Origin: Pseudomonas sp. UBA5782
Lineage (GTDB): Bacteria; Pseudomonadota; Gammaproteobacteria; Pseudomonadales; Pseudomonadaceae
Reading direction: 5' to 3'
Length of the DNA stretch: 11,987 bases
Assembly (NCBI GenBank): GCA_002418465.1
Contig: DIEE01000122.1
Location: 1-11,987 of the forward strand
How positions within the stretch are numbered: the first letter of the stretch is position 1; every line of letters begins with the position of its first letter. Below are positions 5,923 to 11,987 of the stretch, in pieces. The notes below the pieces were generated by a model. That model saw nothing but the letters and a program-made list of their open reading frames with translations. It had not been told where the DNA came from and ran no database searches. Made by a program: the position numbers and the translations under genes.

Positions 5923-8358
5923 TCAGGCCGCGCCCGGCTTTCGCAGGCGCACCGAGTAGCGCAGCCGGGCGTGGGCATCGTAGCCGTCGGCCTTGCTGTA
6001 GATGCTGTCCTGGTCGACCGTCTCGACGGCAAGCCCGTGCCGTTCCCCCAGCTCGTGCCAGAAACTCCGCCGCAGGAAGGCGTTGCCCGAGGGACGGTGC
6101 TCGCTGCGGTAGTTCGCCAGACGCTCCGGATCGTTGAGCAGGCCGATGTAGACCAGCCCGCCGGGCCGCGCCAGGCGGATCATCTCCAGTGCCGCCCGCT
6201 CGCACGCCGCCTGTGACGGCAGGTAGAGGAACACGGCGTTGGAGACCACCTTGTCGTAGCGGCCACTGGCGACGCGGGACAGGTCCTGCACATCGCCGAC
6301 CCAGAAGTCGCCCTCCAGCCTGGACTGCGCGACCTTGATCAGCTCCGCGGACAGGTCCATGCCGTCGACCTCGATGCGCCAGTCCGCCTGCAAGGCATGC
6401 AGGAATGCGCCCGAGCCACAGCCTGCTTCGAAAACCCGGTCGCCGTCCTCTACGCCGATGAAGCGCGCGCAGCTTTGGCACAGCGCCTGCCAGTCGTCAT
6501 TGGAAAACAGCCCCCAGTTGTTCAACTGGTGCAATTCGCTTCGCTCGCTGTCCCTGGCCAGTTCGTCGTACTGGGCAGCGACTGCGGAAACCGCTGGCGG
6601 CAGCGTGACCAGCCCGCGCCGCGCGAGGATTTCGGCCGCCAGCGGATAACCCGCCAGTTCGGCCATCCACGCCACCTTCGCCTCGGGTTCGAGGGTGGCC
6701 CACTGGTCGCCTCGCGCCGGTCGTCGCAGATCGAACAGCTCGAAGTGCCGCGTCAGGTCATGGTAGATCAACAGCCAGTGCTGGCGACTCACGGCAAAGG
6801 GCTCGCAGGCCCATTGACGGAACGCATTGGTGTTGTGCATGAGCAGGACCCGCTCTTCGGCGACCGGCGCCAGCAGGCTCTGCCCCGAGGCAAGGCGCAG
6901 GCGGGTCTGCGGGTCCACGCCGAACAGTTCGAGCAGCGTCGGATACAAATCGATATGGCTCACGGTGCGCTCGACGTTAGCGCGCATTTGCCGGTGCTGC
7001 GCGGCGTCCAGGCCATTCGCCGGCCAACGCAGCCAGAACGGCACCGTCAGGCTGTCGAGGTCCAGCTGATCGAGGCGCAGAGGCATGCGCCGCGCCTGCT
7101 GGCGGTCGTAGCGCTCGGGCGTTTCGCCGTGGTCGGCGGTGAAGGCGATCAGCGTGTTCTCCAACTGGCCGCTGGCCGCGAGGCTGTCCAGCACCTCGCC
7201 CAGACAATCGTCGAAGAGCCGAAGCGCCTCCAGATAATCCTCCAGCGCCGTGGCCTTTCGCTCCCCGCGCGGGCTGAACGGCGCGTGCAGCATGTTGTAG
7301 TTGAGCACCGAGAAGAATGGCGTGCGGACGTTTGGCAGCTCGCTCGTGACATACCGATTGAGGATGCGGTCGTCCATCGCCATGTCGTTCACCGCGGGCT
7401 CGCCAAGCACCTCGCGATAGACCGCACGATCCAGTGACGGGCCGATCAGGAAATCCTCCAGCCCACACCAGTCGAGGCTTTGCGAGGTATAGAGCGAGGT
7501 CGCGTAGCCCTGCGACTTGGCGGCATCCCATAGCAGCGGCGTGCGGTGGAAACGCTGCCACGACTGATCGGGTGAAAGCCCGCTGAACAGGCTGGCATAG
7601 GAGATGTCGCTGCTCGACGAGTTGGCCAGCGCGCAGGGAAAATCCACCAGCCGCCCCGCCGCGATTTGCTGGCGGACGAACGCCTGGTAGCGCGGCGTTG
7701 CCGCTTGCCCGGCCGCGCTCTCCAGCACGCGTTTGGACAGGCTCTCGCAGACGATCAGCAAGACGTTCGGTCGAACCGCCGACGCGACGCCCGCTACCAG
7801 GGCCTCGCGTTGCGTCGCCGCCAGCCCGGCAACTCGCTCCGCCGGCCGCCGGCTCTGCCACCAGGCCAGAACAAAATTCGGTACCGGCAGCCGGCGCGGC
7901 GAGCGGCTGATCGACCACAGATTCATCCCCAGGTAGGCGACCCAGGCAATTGCAACGATACCGCCCGGCACGGCGAACACCGGACCGACAAGGCCCGGCA
8001 GGCAGGCGGCCAGCAGCGCGACCAGCAGCAGTCCGTCGCGCGAGGCGAGCTCCTGGCGCAACAACAGGCGGGCGTTGTCCGGCTCGCGGCGGGCGAAGCG
8101 CAACACATCGCAGTCCACCGGCCAGCCAAGACGCACATAGAAGGCGCGCTCCAGCCCGAACAACGCGGCATAGGCCAGCGCCAGCGGCAACCACAGCGGC
8201 GTGGGGGTGATCAGGCCGAGAACTTCGAGCGCGGCGAACTCCAGCAGCACCAGCCGGCGCGGCAGGCGATGCGGCCATAGCCCCGCCGCCAGAATCAGGC
8301 ACGGCAGCAGGGAGCGTGCCACGAAGGCGAGAACGCAGGGGAAATCGGGAATCTGCAT
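5923..8358 (-). CDS. Membrane sulfatase/phosphoethanolamine-transferase-like domain fused to SAM methyltransferase
   Basis: An 811-residue three-part protein. Residues 1-150 hold about five hydrophobic segments (near 7-27, 35-50, 54-74, 109-127, 129-150). Residues about 196-500 form an alkaline-phosphatase-superfamily domain of the LtaS/EptA/OpgE kind: VLLIVCES (Glu205, metal), the nucleophile region NSSSSD (246-251), LNYNMLHAPFS with His358, FTADHGE (Asp409/His410) and SHIDLYPTLLELFG (His468). These enzymes move phosphoethanolamine or phosphoglycerol from phospholipids onto envelope glycans or lipids. Residues about 595-745 are a class I methyltransferase: VFEAGCGSGAFLHAL (642-656, SAM loop), VDGMDLS (664-670), WVGDVQDL (686-693), RYDKVVSNAVFLYLP (700-714). 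The two modules are joined in one frame with no stop between. The nucleophile would be Ser, not the usual Thr. No Shine-Dalgarno precedes the ATG; the leader is pyrimidine-rich. Domain calls are firm; the substrate is unknown. Confidence 0.88.
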   Translation of the reverse strand: MQIPDFPCVLAFVARSLLPCLILAAGLWPHRLPRRLVLLEFAALEVLGLITPTPLWLPLALAYAALFGLERAFYVRLGWPVDCDVLRFARREPDNARLLLRQELASRDGLLLVALLAACLPGLVGPVFAVPGGIVAIAWVAYLGMNLWSISRSPRRLPVPNFVLAWWQSRRPAERVAGLAATQREALVAGVASAVRPNVLLIVCESLSKRVLESAAGQAATPRYQAFVRQQIAAGRLVDFPCALANSSSSDISYASLFSGLSPDQSWQRFHRTPLLWDAAKSQGYATSLYTSQSLDWCGLEDFLIGPSLDRAVYREVLGEPAVNDMAMDDRILNRYVTSELPNVRTPFFSVLNYNMLHAPFSPRGERKATALEDYLEALRLFDDCLGEVLDSLAASGQLENTLIAFTADHGETPERYDRQQARRMPLRLDQLDLDSLTVPFWLRWPANGLDAAQHRQMRANVERTVSHIDLYPTLLELFGVDPQTRLRLASGQSLLAPVAEERVLLMHNTNAFRQWACEPFAVSRQHWLLIYHDLTRHFELFDLRRPARGDQWATLEPEAKVAWMAELAGYPLAAEILARRGLVTLPPAVSAVAAQYDELARDSERSELHQLNNWGLFSNDDWQALCQSCARFIGVEDGDRVFEAGCGSGAFLHALQADWRIEVDGMDLSAELIKVAQSRLEGDFWVGDVQDLSRVASGRYDKVVSNAVFLYLPSQAACERAALEMIRLARPGGLVYIGLLNDPERLANYRSEHRPSGNAFLRRSFWHELGERHGLAVETVDQDSIYSKADGYDAHARLRYSVRLRKPGAA

Positions 8359-8637
8359 GAATCAGGAGGAGGTCCGGAGGAAAGGAGCCGACGGGACAGC
8401 GGTTCAGGCGGTCCTGCCGAGTGGTGCTTGATTCGACGGCCAAGGAATCCGGCGCGCCGTCCAGGGCAACCCGGCGCGTCGCCGCCGGCGGAGCGAAAGC
8501 GCCCCGGATCGGCGACCGAAGGTGTCGATGTTACCTGCGAATGCCGGCCGAGCGTGCCTCCGTCGGGCGGGAAGCAGAGCGATCGGATATCCGCCGCAAC
8601 GACGCGCAAACGCGAGGCGCGCCGTTGGCGATTCTGC
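8359..8637. other. Gap upstream of the fusion gene, no gene seen
   Basis: GC-rich sequence containing the leader of the minus-strand fusion gene. On the minus strand the 25 nt before its ATG are rich in CCTCC, the opposite of a ribosome site. Open frames cross this stretch on both strands but look like GC-driven chance frames, with arginine- and alanine-rich translations and no family motif. Part of it may be the eroded 5' portion of the HIT-like remnant that begins to be recognisable at 8638. No promoter stands out. Confidence 0.45.
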
Positions 8638-8915
8638 GACCTGGTCGACGCCAGGACGACCTACCTATTCGACATGTCCCGCGTCGGCGACGCGCTTCTC
8701 CAGGTGCCCGATGCCTTTCGTATCACCTACGAAATTCTCGGCAAATCCGAGCCCGAGCTGCAGTGCCACATCTTCCCCGCCCCGCCCACGAACCCGAGGA
8801 AAAGCGCCGGATGCCAACGTGGTTCTACGACTGGAAGATCGCGCCGCCCTATGCGGAGGAACTGCACGGCACGTTGCGCGGCGGCTCGCCGAGGTGCTGA
8901 CCGGCGACCGAACGC
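8638..8915 (+). pseudogene. Frameshifted remnant of a HIT-like protein
   Basis: Three plus-strand frames join into one protein-like sequence. The first frame gives DLVDARTTYLFDMSRVGDAL and then DAFRITYEILGKSEPELQCHIFP. After a one-base shift in the C run at 8775-8778 it continues as RPAHEPEEKRRMPTWFYDW and APPYAEELHGTLR. After a second one-base shift near 8879-8880 it reads RRLAEVLTGD. The string 'RI-x-YEILG-x-x-EP-x-L-x-x-H-x-FPR...W-x-YDW' matches, from memory, HIT-superfamily (histidine triad) proteins in which an HxHxFPR-type segment is the nucleotide-binding end. Both shifts are explained by a single missing base, and no clear N-terminus is found upstream. The first His of the expected pair is Gln here (LQCHIFP). 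Base-calling error in GC-rich DNA could explain the shifts, but the missing start and the lost His favour a true pseudogene. Confidence 0.55.
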
Positions 8916-8974
8916 TGCGCGCGGGAGGTCCGCGCCGGGTAGCGATGGCGCGGGCCAGCACCGACGCCCCGCGC

Positions 8975-11002
8975 TTATTCCGGGAACGACAGCGCGTTGC
9001 CCGGCGCTTCCCGATAAATGTGCAGGAAGTTCAGGTGGCGCTCGTAGTGGTCGAGGATGTCGTTGATCACCTGGTGCTTGCTGTAGTCCATCAGGTCGTT
9101 GCCCTGGGTGCCTTCGCGCAGGTAGGTCTCCAGGCGGAAGTAATGCGACTTGCCGGCGCGGGCGCGGTAGGTGAAGCCCGGCACCACGTATTCCTGCGGC
9201 CAGATCTGGTAGACGAAGTTCTGCTCCTCGCCCAGCACCACCAGCAGCTCGAGGTGGTTGAGCTTTTCCTCGCCGCTCGGCGGGTGCTCGGAGAACTGCA
9301 CCCTGGCGCCGCGCAACTCGAGCTCCTGCGCCACTTCCTGCATCGCCGGGCGGCAGACCTGGTCGAGCATCTTCTGCGTGTGCGAGGTGCCGGGGAAATG
9401 CATCACCCGCGACAGGCGCTGCTTCCAGTTCAGCGAGGCGTCCACCGACATGCTGGCGAGCGGCTGCAGGTTGCTGGCCTTGCGGTAGTCCTCCAGGCGC
9501 AGCGATTTGTACAGCCCGGCCATCACGAAGAACATCACGAAGCTGAACGGCAGGCCCATGATCACCGTGGTGTTCTGCAACGCGGTGATGCCGTCGGTCA
9601 TCAGCATGCCGAGGGTCAGCAGGCCGATGGTCACTGACCAGAAGATGCGCAGCCAGTTGGGCGCATCGTTGTTGATGTCGGCCAGGCGCGAGGTGAAGTT
9701 GCCCAGCACCAGCGAGCCGGAATCCGCCGAGGTGACGTAGAACAGCAGGCCGGTGATGGTCGCCACCGAGGCGCTGAGAGTGAAGCCCGGATACTGCGCC
9801 AGCAGGCTGTAGACGCCGCGCTCGGGGTGGGCGATGACCTCGTTGGCGAAATCGAGGTTGCCGTGGAGTATCTGGTACAGCGCGCTGTTGCCGAAGATCG
9901 ACAGCCACAGCAGGGTGAACACGAACGGGATGATCAGCGTGCCGAGGACGAACTGGCGGATCGTCCGCCCGCGCGAGATACGCGCCAGGAACAGCCCGAC
10001 GAAGGGCGCCCAGGCGACCCACCAGGCCCAGAAGAACAGTGTCCAGCTGTTCATCCACTCGGTCGGCCGGTTGAAGGCGAAGCTGTTCAGCGTCATGCCG
10101 AGGAAGCGGTTGACGTAGTCGCCGATGTTCAGCACCAGCGCGTTGAGCAGGAATTCGGTGTGGCCGAAGAACAGCAGGAACAGCAGCAGCCCCAGCGCCA
10201 GCAGCACGTTCAGTTCGGAAAGGATGCGGATGCCCTTGTTCACCCCGGAGGTGACCGAAATCGTCGCCATCACCACCGACAGCAGGATCAGCGCGCCCTG
10301 CACCGTGAGGTTTTCCGGCAGGTCGAAGAGCACCTTCAGCCCGTAGTTCAACTGCACCACGCCGATACCCAGGGTGGTGGCGATGCCGAAGATGGTGCCG
10401 ACCACCGCGGCGATGTCCACGCTGTGGCCGATCGGCCCGTCGATGCGCTTGCCGAAGATCGGGTACAGCGAGGAGCGGATGGTCAGCGGCAGGTTGTAGC
10501 GGTAGCTGAAGTAGCCGAGCGCGATGCCCATCAGCGCGTACATCGACCAGCCCGTCAGGCCGTAGTGGAACAGCGTCCAGACCATCGCCTGGCGCGCCGC
10601 CTCCACCGTCTGCCCCTCGCCTTCGGGCGGCAGCATGTACTGAGTCACCGGTTCGGCCACCGAGAAGAACATCAGGTCGATGCCGATGCCGGCGGCGAAC
10701 AGCATCGCCGACCAGCTGAGCAGGCTGAATTCGGGCTTGGACTGCTCCGGGCCGAGCTTGATGGCGCCGAAGCGCGAGCTCGCCACGAAGAGCACGAAGA
10801 CGATGTAGAGGGTGGCCGCCAGCAGGTAGTACCAGCCAAAGGTGGACGACACCCAGCTGAGCACCGCGCCAATGGTGCGTCCCGACACCTCGGTGAAGAA
10901 CACGGTCATCAGCGTGAAGGCGAGGATCAGCCCGGCGGAAGTGAAGAAGACCACCTTGTTGAGCGAGTCTCTGGGTTTCGTCTGGAGGTCGGTTGAAGGC
11001 AT
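8975..11002 (-). CDS. betT: High-affinity choline transporter BetT (BCCT family)
   Basis: A 675-residue betaine/choline/carnitine-family transporter, almost the same length as E. coli BetT and similar to it throughout as I recall that protein. It imports choline with the proton motive force for glycine betaine synthesis and osmoprotection. The N-terminal half has the BCCT membrane segments, with SRFGAIKLGPEQSKPEFSLL (75-94), SWSAMLFAAGIGIDLMFFSV (95-114, the glycine-rich helix with Asp in place of the more common Gly), TLFHYGLTGWSMYALMG (143-159) and the tryptophan-rich WTLFFWAWWVAWAPFVGLF. ISRGRTIRQFVLGTLI and YVTSADSGSLVLGNF follow. The long hydrophilic C-terminal tail (from about 510 on), including GEEQNFVYQIWPQEY and GNDLMDYSKHQVINDILDHY, is the BetT-specific cytoplasmic osmosensing extension. 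AGGGGA lies a few bases before the ATG. It is divergent from betI and probably under BetI control. Confidence 0.96.
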   Translation of the reverse strand: MPSTDLQTKPRDSLNKVVFFTSAGLILAFTLMTVFFTEVSGRTIGAVLSWVSSTFGWYYLLAATLYIVFVLFVASSRFGAIKLGPEQSKPEFSLLSWSAMLFAAGIGIDLMFFSVAEPVTQYMLPPEGEGQTVEAARQAMVWTLFHYGLTGWSMYALMGIALGYFSYRYNLPLTIRSSLYPIFGKRIDGPIGHSVDIAAVVGTIFGIATTLGIGVVQLNYGLKVLFDLPENLTVQGALILLSVVMATISVTSGVNKGIRILSELNVLLALGLLLFLLFFGHTEFLLNALVLNIGDYVNRFLGMTLNSFAFNRPTEWMNSWTLFFWAWWVAWAPFVGLFLARISRGRTIRQFVLGTLIIPFVFTLLWLSIFGNSALYQILHGNLDFANEVIAHPERGVYSLLAQYPGFTLSASVATITGLLFYVTSADSGSLVLGNFTSRLADINNDAPNWLRIFWSVTIGLLTLGMLMTDGITALQNTTVIMGLPFSFVMFFVMAGLYKSLRLEDYRKASNLQPLASMSVDASLNWKQRLSRVMHFPGTSHTQKMLDQVCRPAMQEVAQELELRGARVQFSEHPPSGEEKLNHLELLVVLGEEQNFVYQIWPQEYVVPGFTYRARAGKSHYFRLETYLREGTQGNDLMDYSKHQVINDILDHYERHLNFLHIYREAPGNALSFPE

Positions 11003-11041
11003 GTTTTCCCCTGGAAGATCCCTTGAATGTGTCGCAGCGCG

Positions 11042-11072
11042 GAAGGCGGATCGAAGCGCTGAGCCCGCCTTC
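11042..11072 (-). other. Inverted repeat in the betT leader
   Basis: GAAGGCGG (11042-11049) and CCGCCTTC (11065-11072) can pair as an 8-bp stem around a 15-nt loop that itself contains AGCGCT. It falls inside the approximately 170-nt untranslated leader of betT predicted from the promoter at 11182-11210. There is no T tract, so it is not an intrinsic terminator. A regulatory role is possible but unsupported, and chance is a real alternative in GC-rich DNA. Confidence 0.3.
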
Positions 11073-11181
11073 GCCTCCGTTCGGGCGCGGAAGATAGACG
11101 CCTGTCCGGCCGCTTCGTTCAGGCCTGCAAGCCACGCGTGGCGGGCACTTTGCCGGCGCCCAGGCGCTGCGATGAGGGCAA

Positions 11182-11210
11182 AATATACTTTTTATTGATT
11201 GAACGTTCAA
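11182..11210 (-). promoter_or_regulatory. Sigma70-like promoter for betT
   Basis: On the minus strand TTGAAC (11205-11210) and TATATT (11182-11187) are separated by exactly 17 bp (11188-11204). The -10 box matches the consensus at five of six positions. The -35 box is one arm of the BetI-type palindrome, so bound repressor would block polymerase. Predicted transcription starts near 11175, giving betT a leader of roughly 170 nt. Confidence 0.75.
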
Positions 11211-11214
11211 TTAA
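11195..11214. promoter_or_regulatory. BetI operator (bet box)
   Basis: ATTGAACGTTCAAT (11198-11211) is a perfect 14-bp palindrome, with further partial symmetry out to 11195-11214. It closely resembles the known BetI site of E. coli and Pseudomonas (TTGATTGAACGTTCAAT type, from memory). It is centred between betT and betI and provides the -35 boxes of both divergent promoters, as expected for choline-relieved repression of both genes by BetI. Confidence 0.85.
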
Positions 11215-11227
11215 AAAAGACTAGATT
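11199..11227 (+). promoter_or_regulatory. Sigma70-like promoter for betI
   Basis: TTGAAC (11199-11204) and TAGATT (11222-11227) lie 17 bp apart (spacer 11205-11221). The -35 is the other arm of the BetI palindrome, so this promoter mirrors the betT promoter. The -10 matches the consensus at four of six positions and is weaker than the betT one. Predicted transcription starts near 11234, giving betI a leader of about 70 nt. Confidence 0.65.
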
Positions 11228-11305
11228 GGCGACCTGATGCCATCGGCCGCCGCGTCCGCAGGACACGCATCCGGCCGCCCCGCAACGCCGCGCCAGGAGA
11301 CGCAC

Positions 11306-11884
11306 ATGCCGAAAGTGGGAATGCAGCCGATACGCCGGCAGCAACTGATTGAAGCGACGCTCGCCGCCGTCAACGAGGTGGGCATGCACGAGGCCTCCAT
11401 CGCGCAGATCGCCAAGCGCGCCGGGGTCTCCAACGGCATCATCAGCCACTATTTCAGCGACAAGAACGGCCTGCTGGAAGCGACCATGCGCTACCTGCTG
11501 ACGCACCTGGGCAGCGGCGTGCGCACCCGCCTCGATGCCCTCGCCGACCATTCGCCCCAGGCCCGCCTGCGCGCCATCGCCCTGGCCAACTTCGACGACA
11601 GCCAGACCAACGCCGCGGCGATGAAGACCTGGCTGGCGTTCTGGGCCAGCAGCATGCATCACCCGCAGCTATACCGATTGCAACAGGTGAACAGCCGCCG
11701 GCTGTACTCGAACCTCTGCTATGAATTCCGCCGTTTCCTGCCGCGCGACGAGGCGCGCCTGGCCGCGCAGGGCATGGCCGGACTGATCGACGGGCTGTGG
11801 CTGCGCAGCGTGCTCAGTGGCGAACCCTTCGACCTGGAGCAGGCGCTGCTGATCATCGACCGCTACATCGCCTCGCAAACCTAG
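11306..11884 (+). CDS. betI: TetR-family choline-responsive repressor BetI
   Basis: A 192-residue repressor, near the usual BetI length (about 195). The start at 11306 has AGGAGA 5 nt upstream, and its N-terminus MPKVGMQPIRRQQLIEATL is typical of BetI. The TetR helix-turn-helix is ASIAQIAKRAGVSNGIISHY (residues 30-49), followed by FSDKNGLLEATMRYL (50-64). The ligand domain carries the characteristic TWLAFWASSMHHPQLYRLQQ (108-127), then SRRLYSNLCYEFRRFLP (130-146) and AGLIDGLWLRSVLSGEPFD (158-176), where choline binds in BetI proteins. It represses betT and its own operon by binding the palindrome in the divergent intergenic region; choline or a derivative relieves this. betB and betA usually follow betI; in the 103 bp visible downstream there is only repeat sequence and no coding start, so in this strain they may be separated from betI or lie beyond the window. 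Confidence 0.96.
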   Translation: MPKVGMQPIRRQQLIEATLAAVNEVGMHEASIAQIAKRAGVSNGIISHYFSDKNGLLEATMRYLLTHLGSGVRTRLDALADHSPQARLRAIALANFDDSQTNAAAMKTWLAFWASSMHHPQLYRLQQVNSRRLYSNLCYEFRRFLPRDEARLAAQGMAGLIDGLWLRSVLSGEPFDLEQALLIIDRYIASQT

Positions 11885-11913
11885 GGTGCATCACCTGGCA
11901 ACGCAGCGCCGAC

Positions 11914-11935
11914 GGTGCGCGCGGCGCACCCTACG
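11914..11935 (-). repeat. REP-like palindromic repeat, copy in reverse orientation
   Basis: GGTGCGC (11914-11920), GCG, GCGCACC (11924-11930) form a 7-bp stem with a 3-nt loop, followed by CTACG. Read on the minus strand it starts CGTAGGGTGCGCC and matches the copy at 11966-11987 in 19 of 22 positions. This looks like a member of a dispersed repeat family with a GTAGGGTGCGC core. Confidence 0.7.
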
Positions 11936-11965
11936 AATGGCGCCGACGCCTTACCGCTTCACCGC

Positions 11966-11987
11966 CGCAGGGTGCGCCATGCGCACC
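11966..11987 (+). repeat. REP-like palindromic repeat, copy in forward orientation (cut by window end)
   Basis: CGCAGGGTGCGCC followed by ATGCGCACC; GGTGCGC (11971-11977) and GCGCACC (11981-11987) pair around CAT. It is inverted relative to the copy at 11914-11935, from which it is separated by 30 bp, so the two form a head-to-head pair as in BIME-type elements. The window stops at the last base of the stem, so the element may continue. Confidence 0.7.

Noticed and set aside
6977..8443. 488-codon minus-strand frame overlapping the fusion gene
   Set aside because: The translation is Arg/Ala/Gly-rich and lacks motifs, while the overlapping frame carries two complete enzyme domains.
9827..10996. 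Plus-strand open frame of 389 codons opposite betT
   Set aside because: Composition is Gln/Glu/Arg/His-rich low-complexity antisense of a transmembrane gene, with no ribosome site and no recognisable domain.
8727..11210. Very long minus-strand open frame (827 codons) overlapping betT in another frame
   Set aside because: Its translation is Arg/Pro/Ala/His-rich with no family pattern. It shadows betT, whose own frame matches BetT end to end. GC-rich third positions keep the other frames open.
1..11987. tRNA, rRNA or CRISPR array
   Set aside because: No cloverleaf-like segment, rRNA core motif or regularly spaced repeat was seen by eye on either strand.

Overview
The window looks like a chromosomal segment of a high-GC gammaproteobacterium, most probably Pseudomonas in the broad sense (stutzeri/mendocina-like). 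The reasons are uniformly GC-rich codon use, a BetT and BetI that match the enterobacterial/pseudomonad choline proteins along their length, a classic BetI operator between them, and short palindromic repeats (core GGTGCGC-N3-GCGCACC) of a kind I associate from memory with the P. stutzeri group. The species is inferred, not proven.

Layout. (1) Positions 2-250 hold the C-terminal end of a MocR/GntR-type regulator with an aminotransferase-like domain, cut by the window edge. (2) Positions 353-3022, minus strand, form a probable three-gene operon: a SnoaL/NTF2-fold protein, an old yellow enzyme family alkene reductase and an LLM-class flavin-dependent oxidoreductase. A divergent LysR-type regulator (3157-4080) shares an AT-rich intergenic region with a palindromic LysR-type box. 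Together this reads as a ligand-inducible redox module; the substrate cannot be told from sequence. (3) Positions 4081-4821 are a gene-poor gap with locally lower GC, an orphan leftward intrinsic terminator and possible gene or mobile-element remnants. (4) uvsE (4822-5865, plus) encodes a UV damage endonuclease. It converges on (5) a large minus-strand gene (5923-8358) in which a membrane-anchored sulfatase/phosphoethanolamine-transferase-like domain is fused to a C-terminal SAM-dependent methyltransferase. This is the most unusual gene in the window. (6) Positions 8359-8974 hold no intact gene, but 8638-8915 is a recognisable frameshifted remnant of a HIT-like protein. (7) The choline uptake locus follows: betT (8975-11002, minus) and betI (11306-11884, plus) diverge from a compact regulatory region with a 14-bp palindrome and two mirror-image sigma70-like promoters. 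(8) The right end carries REP-like palindromes starting at the betI stop codon.

How the genes work together. BetI would repress both betT and its own operon until choline is present; the betB and betA genes that usually follow betI would lie beyond the window or elsewhere. The LysR/SnoaL/OYE/LLM set is a separate regulated unit. UvsE acts alone in DNA repair. The fusion protein probably modifies an envelope or membrane component and may combine phospho-group transfer with methylation, but its predicted topology leaves open where each domain works.
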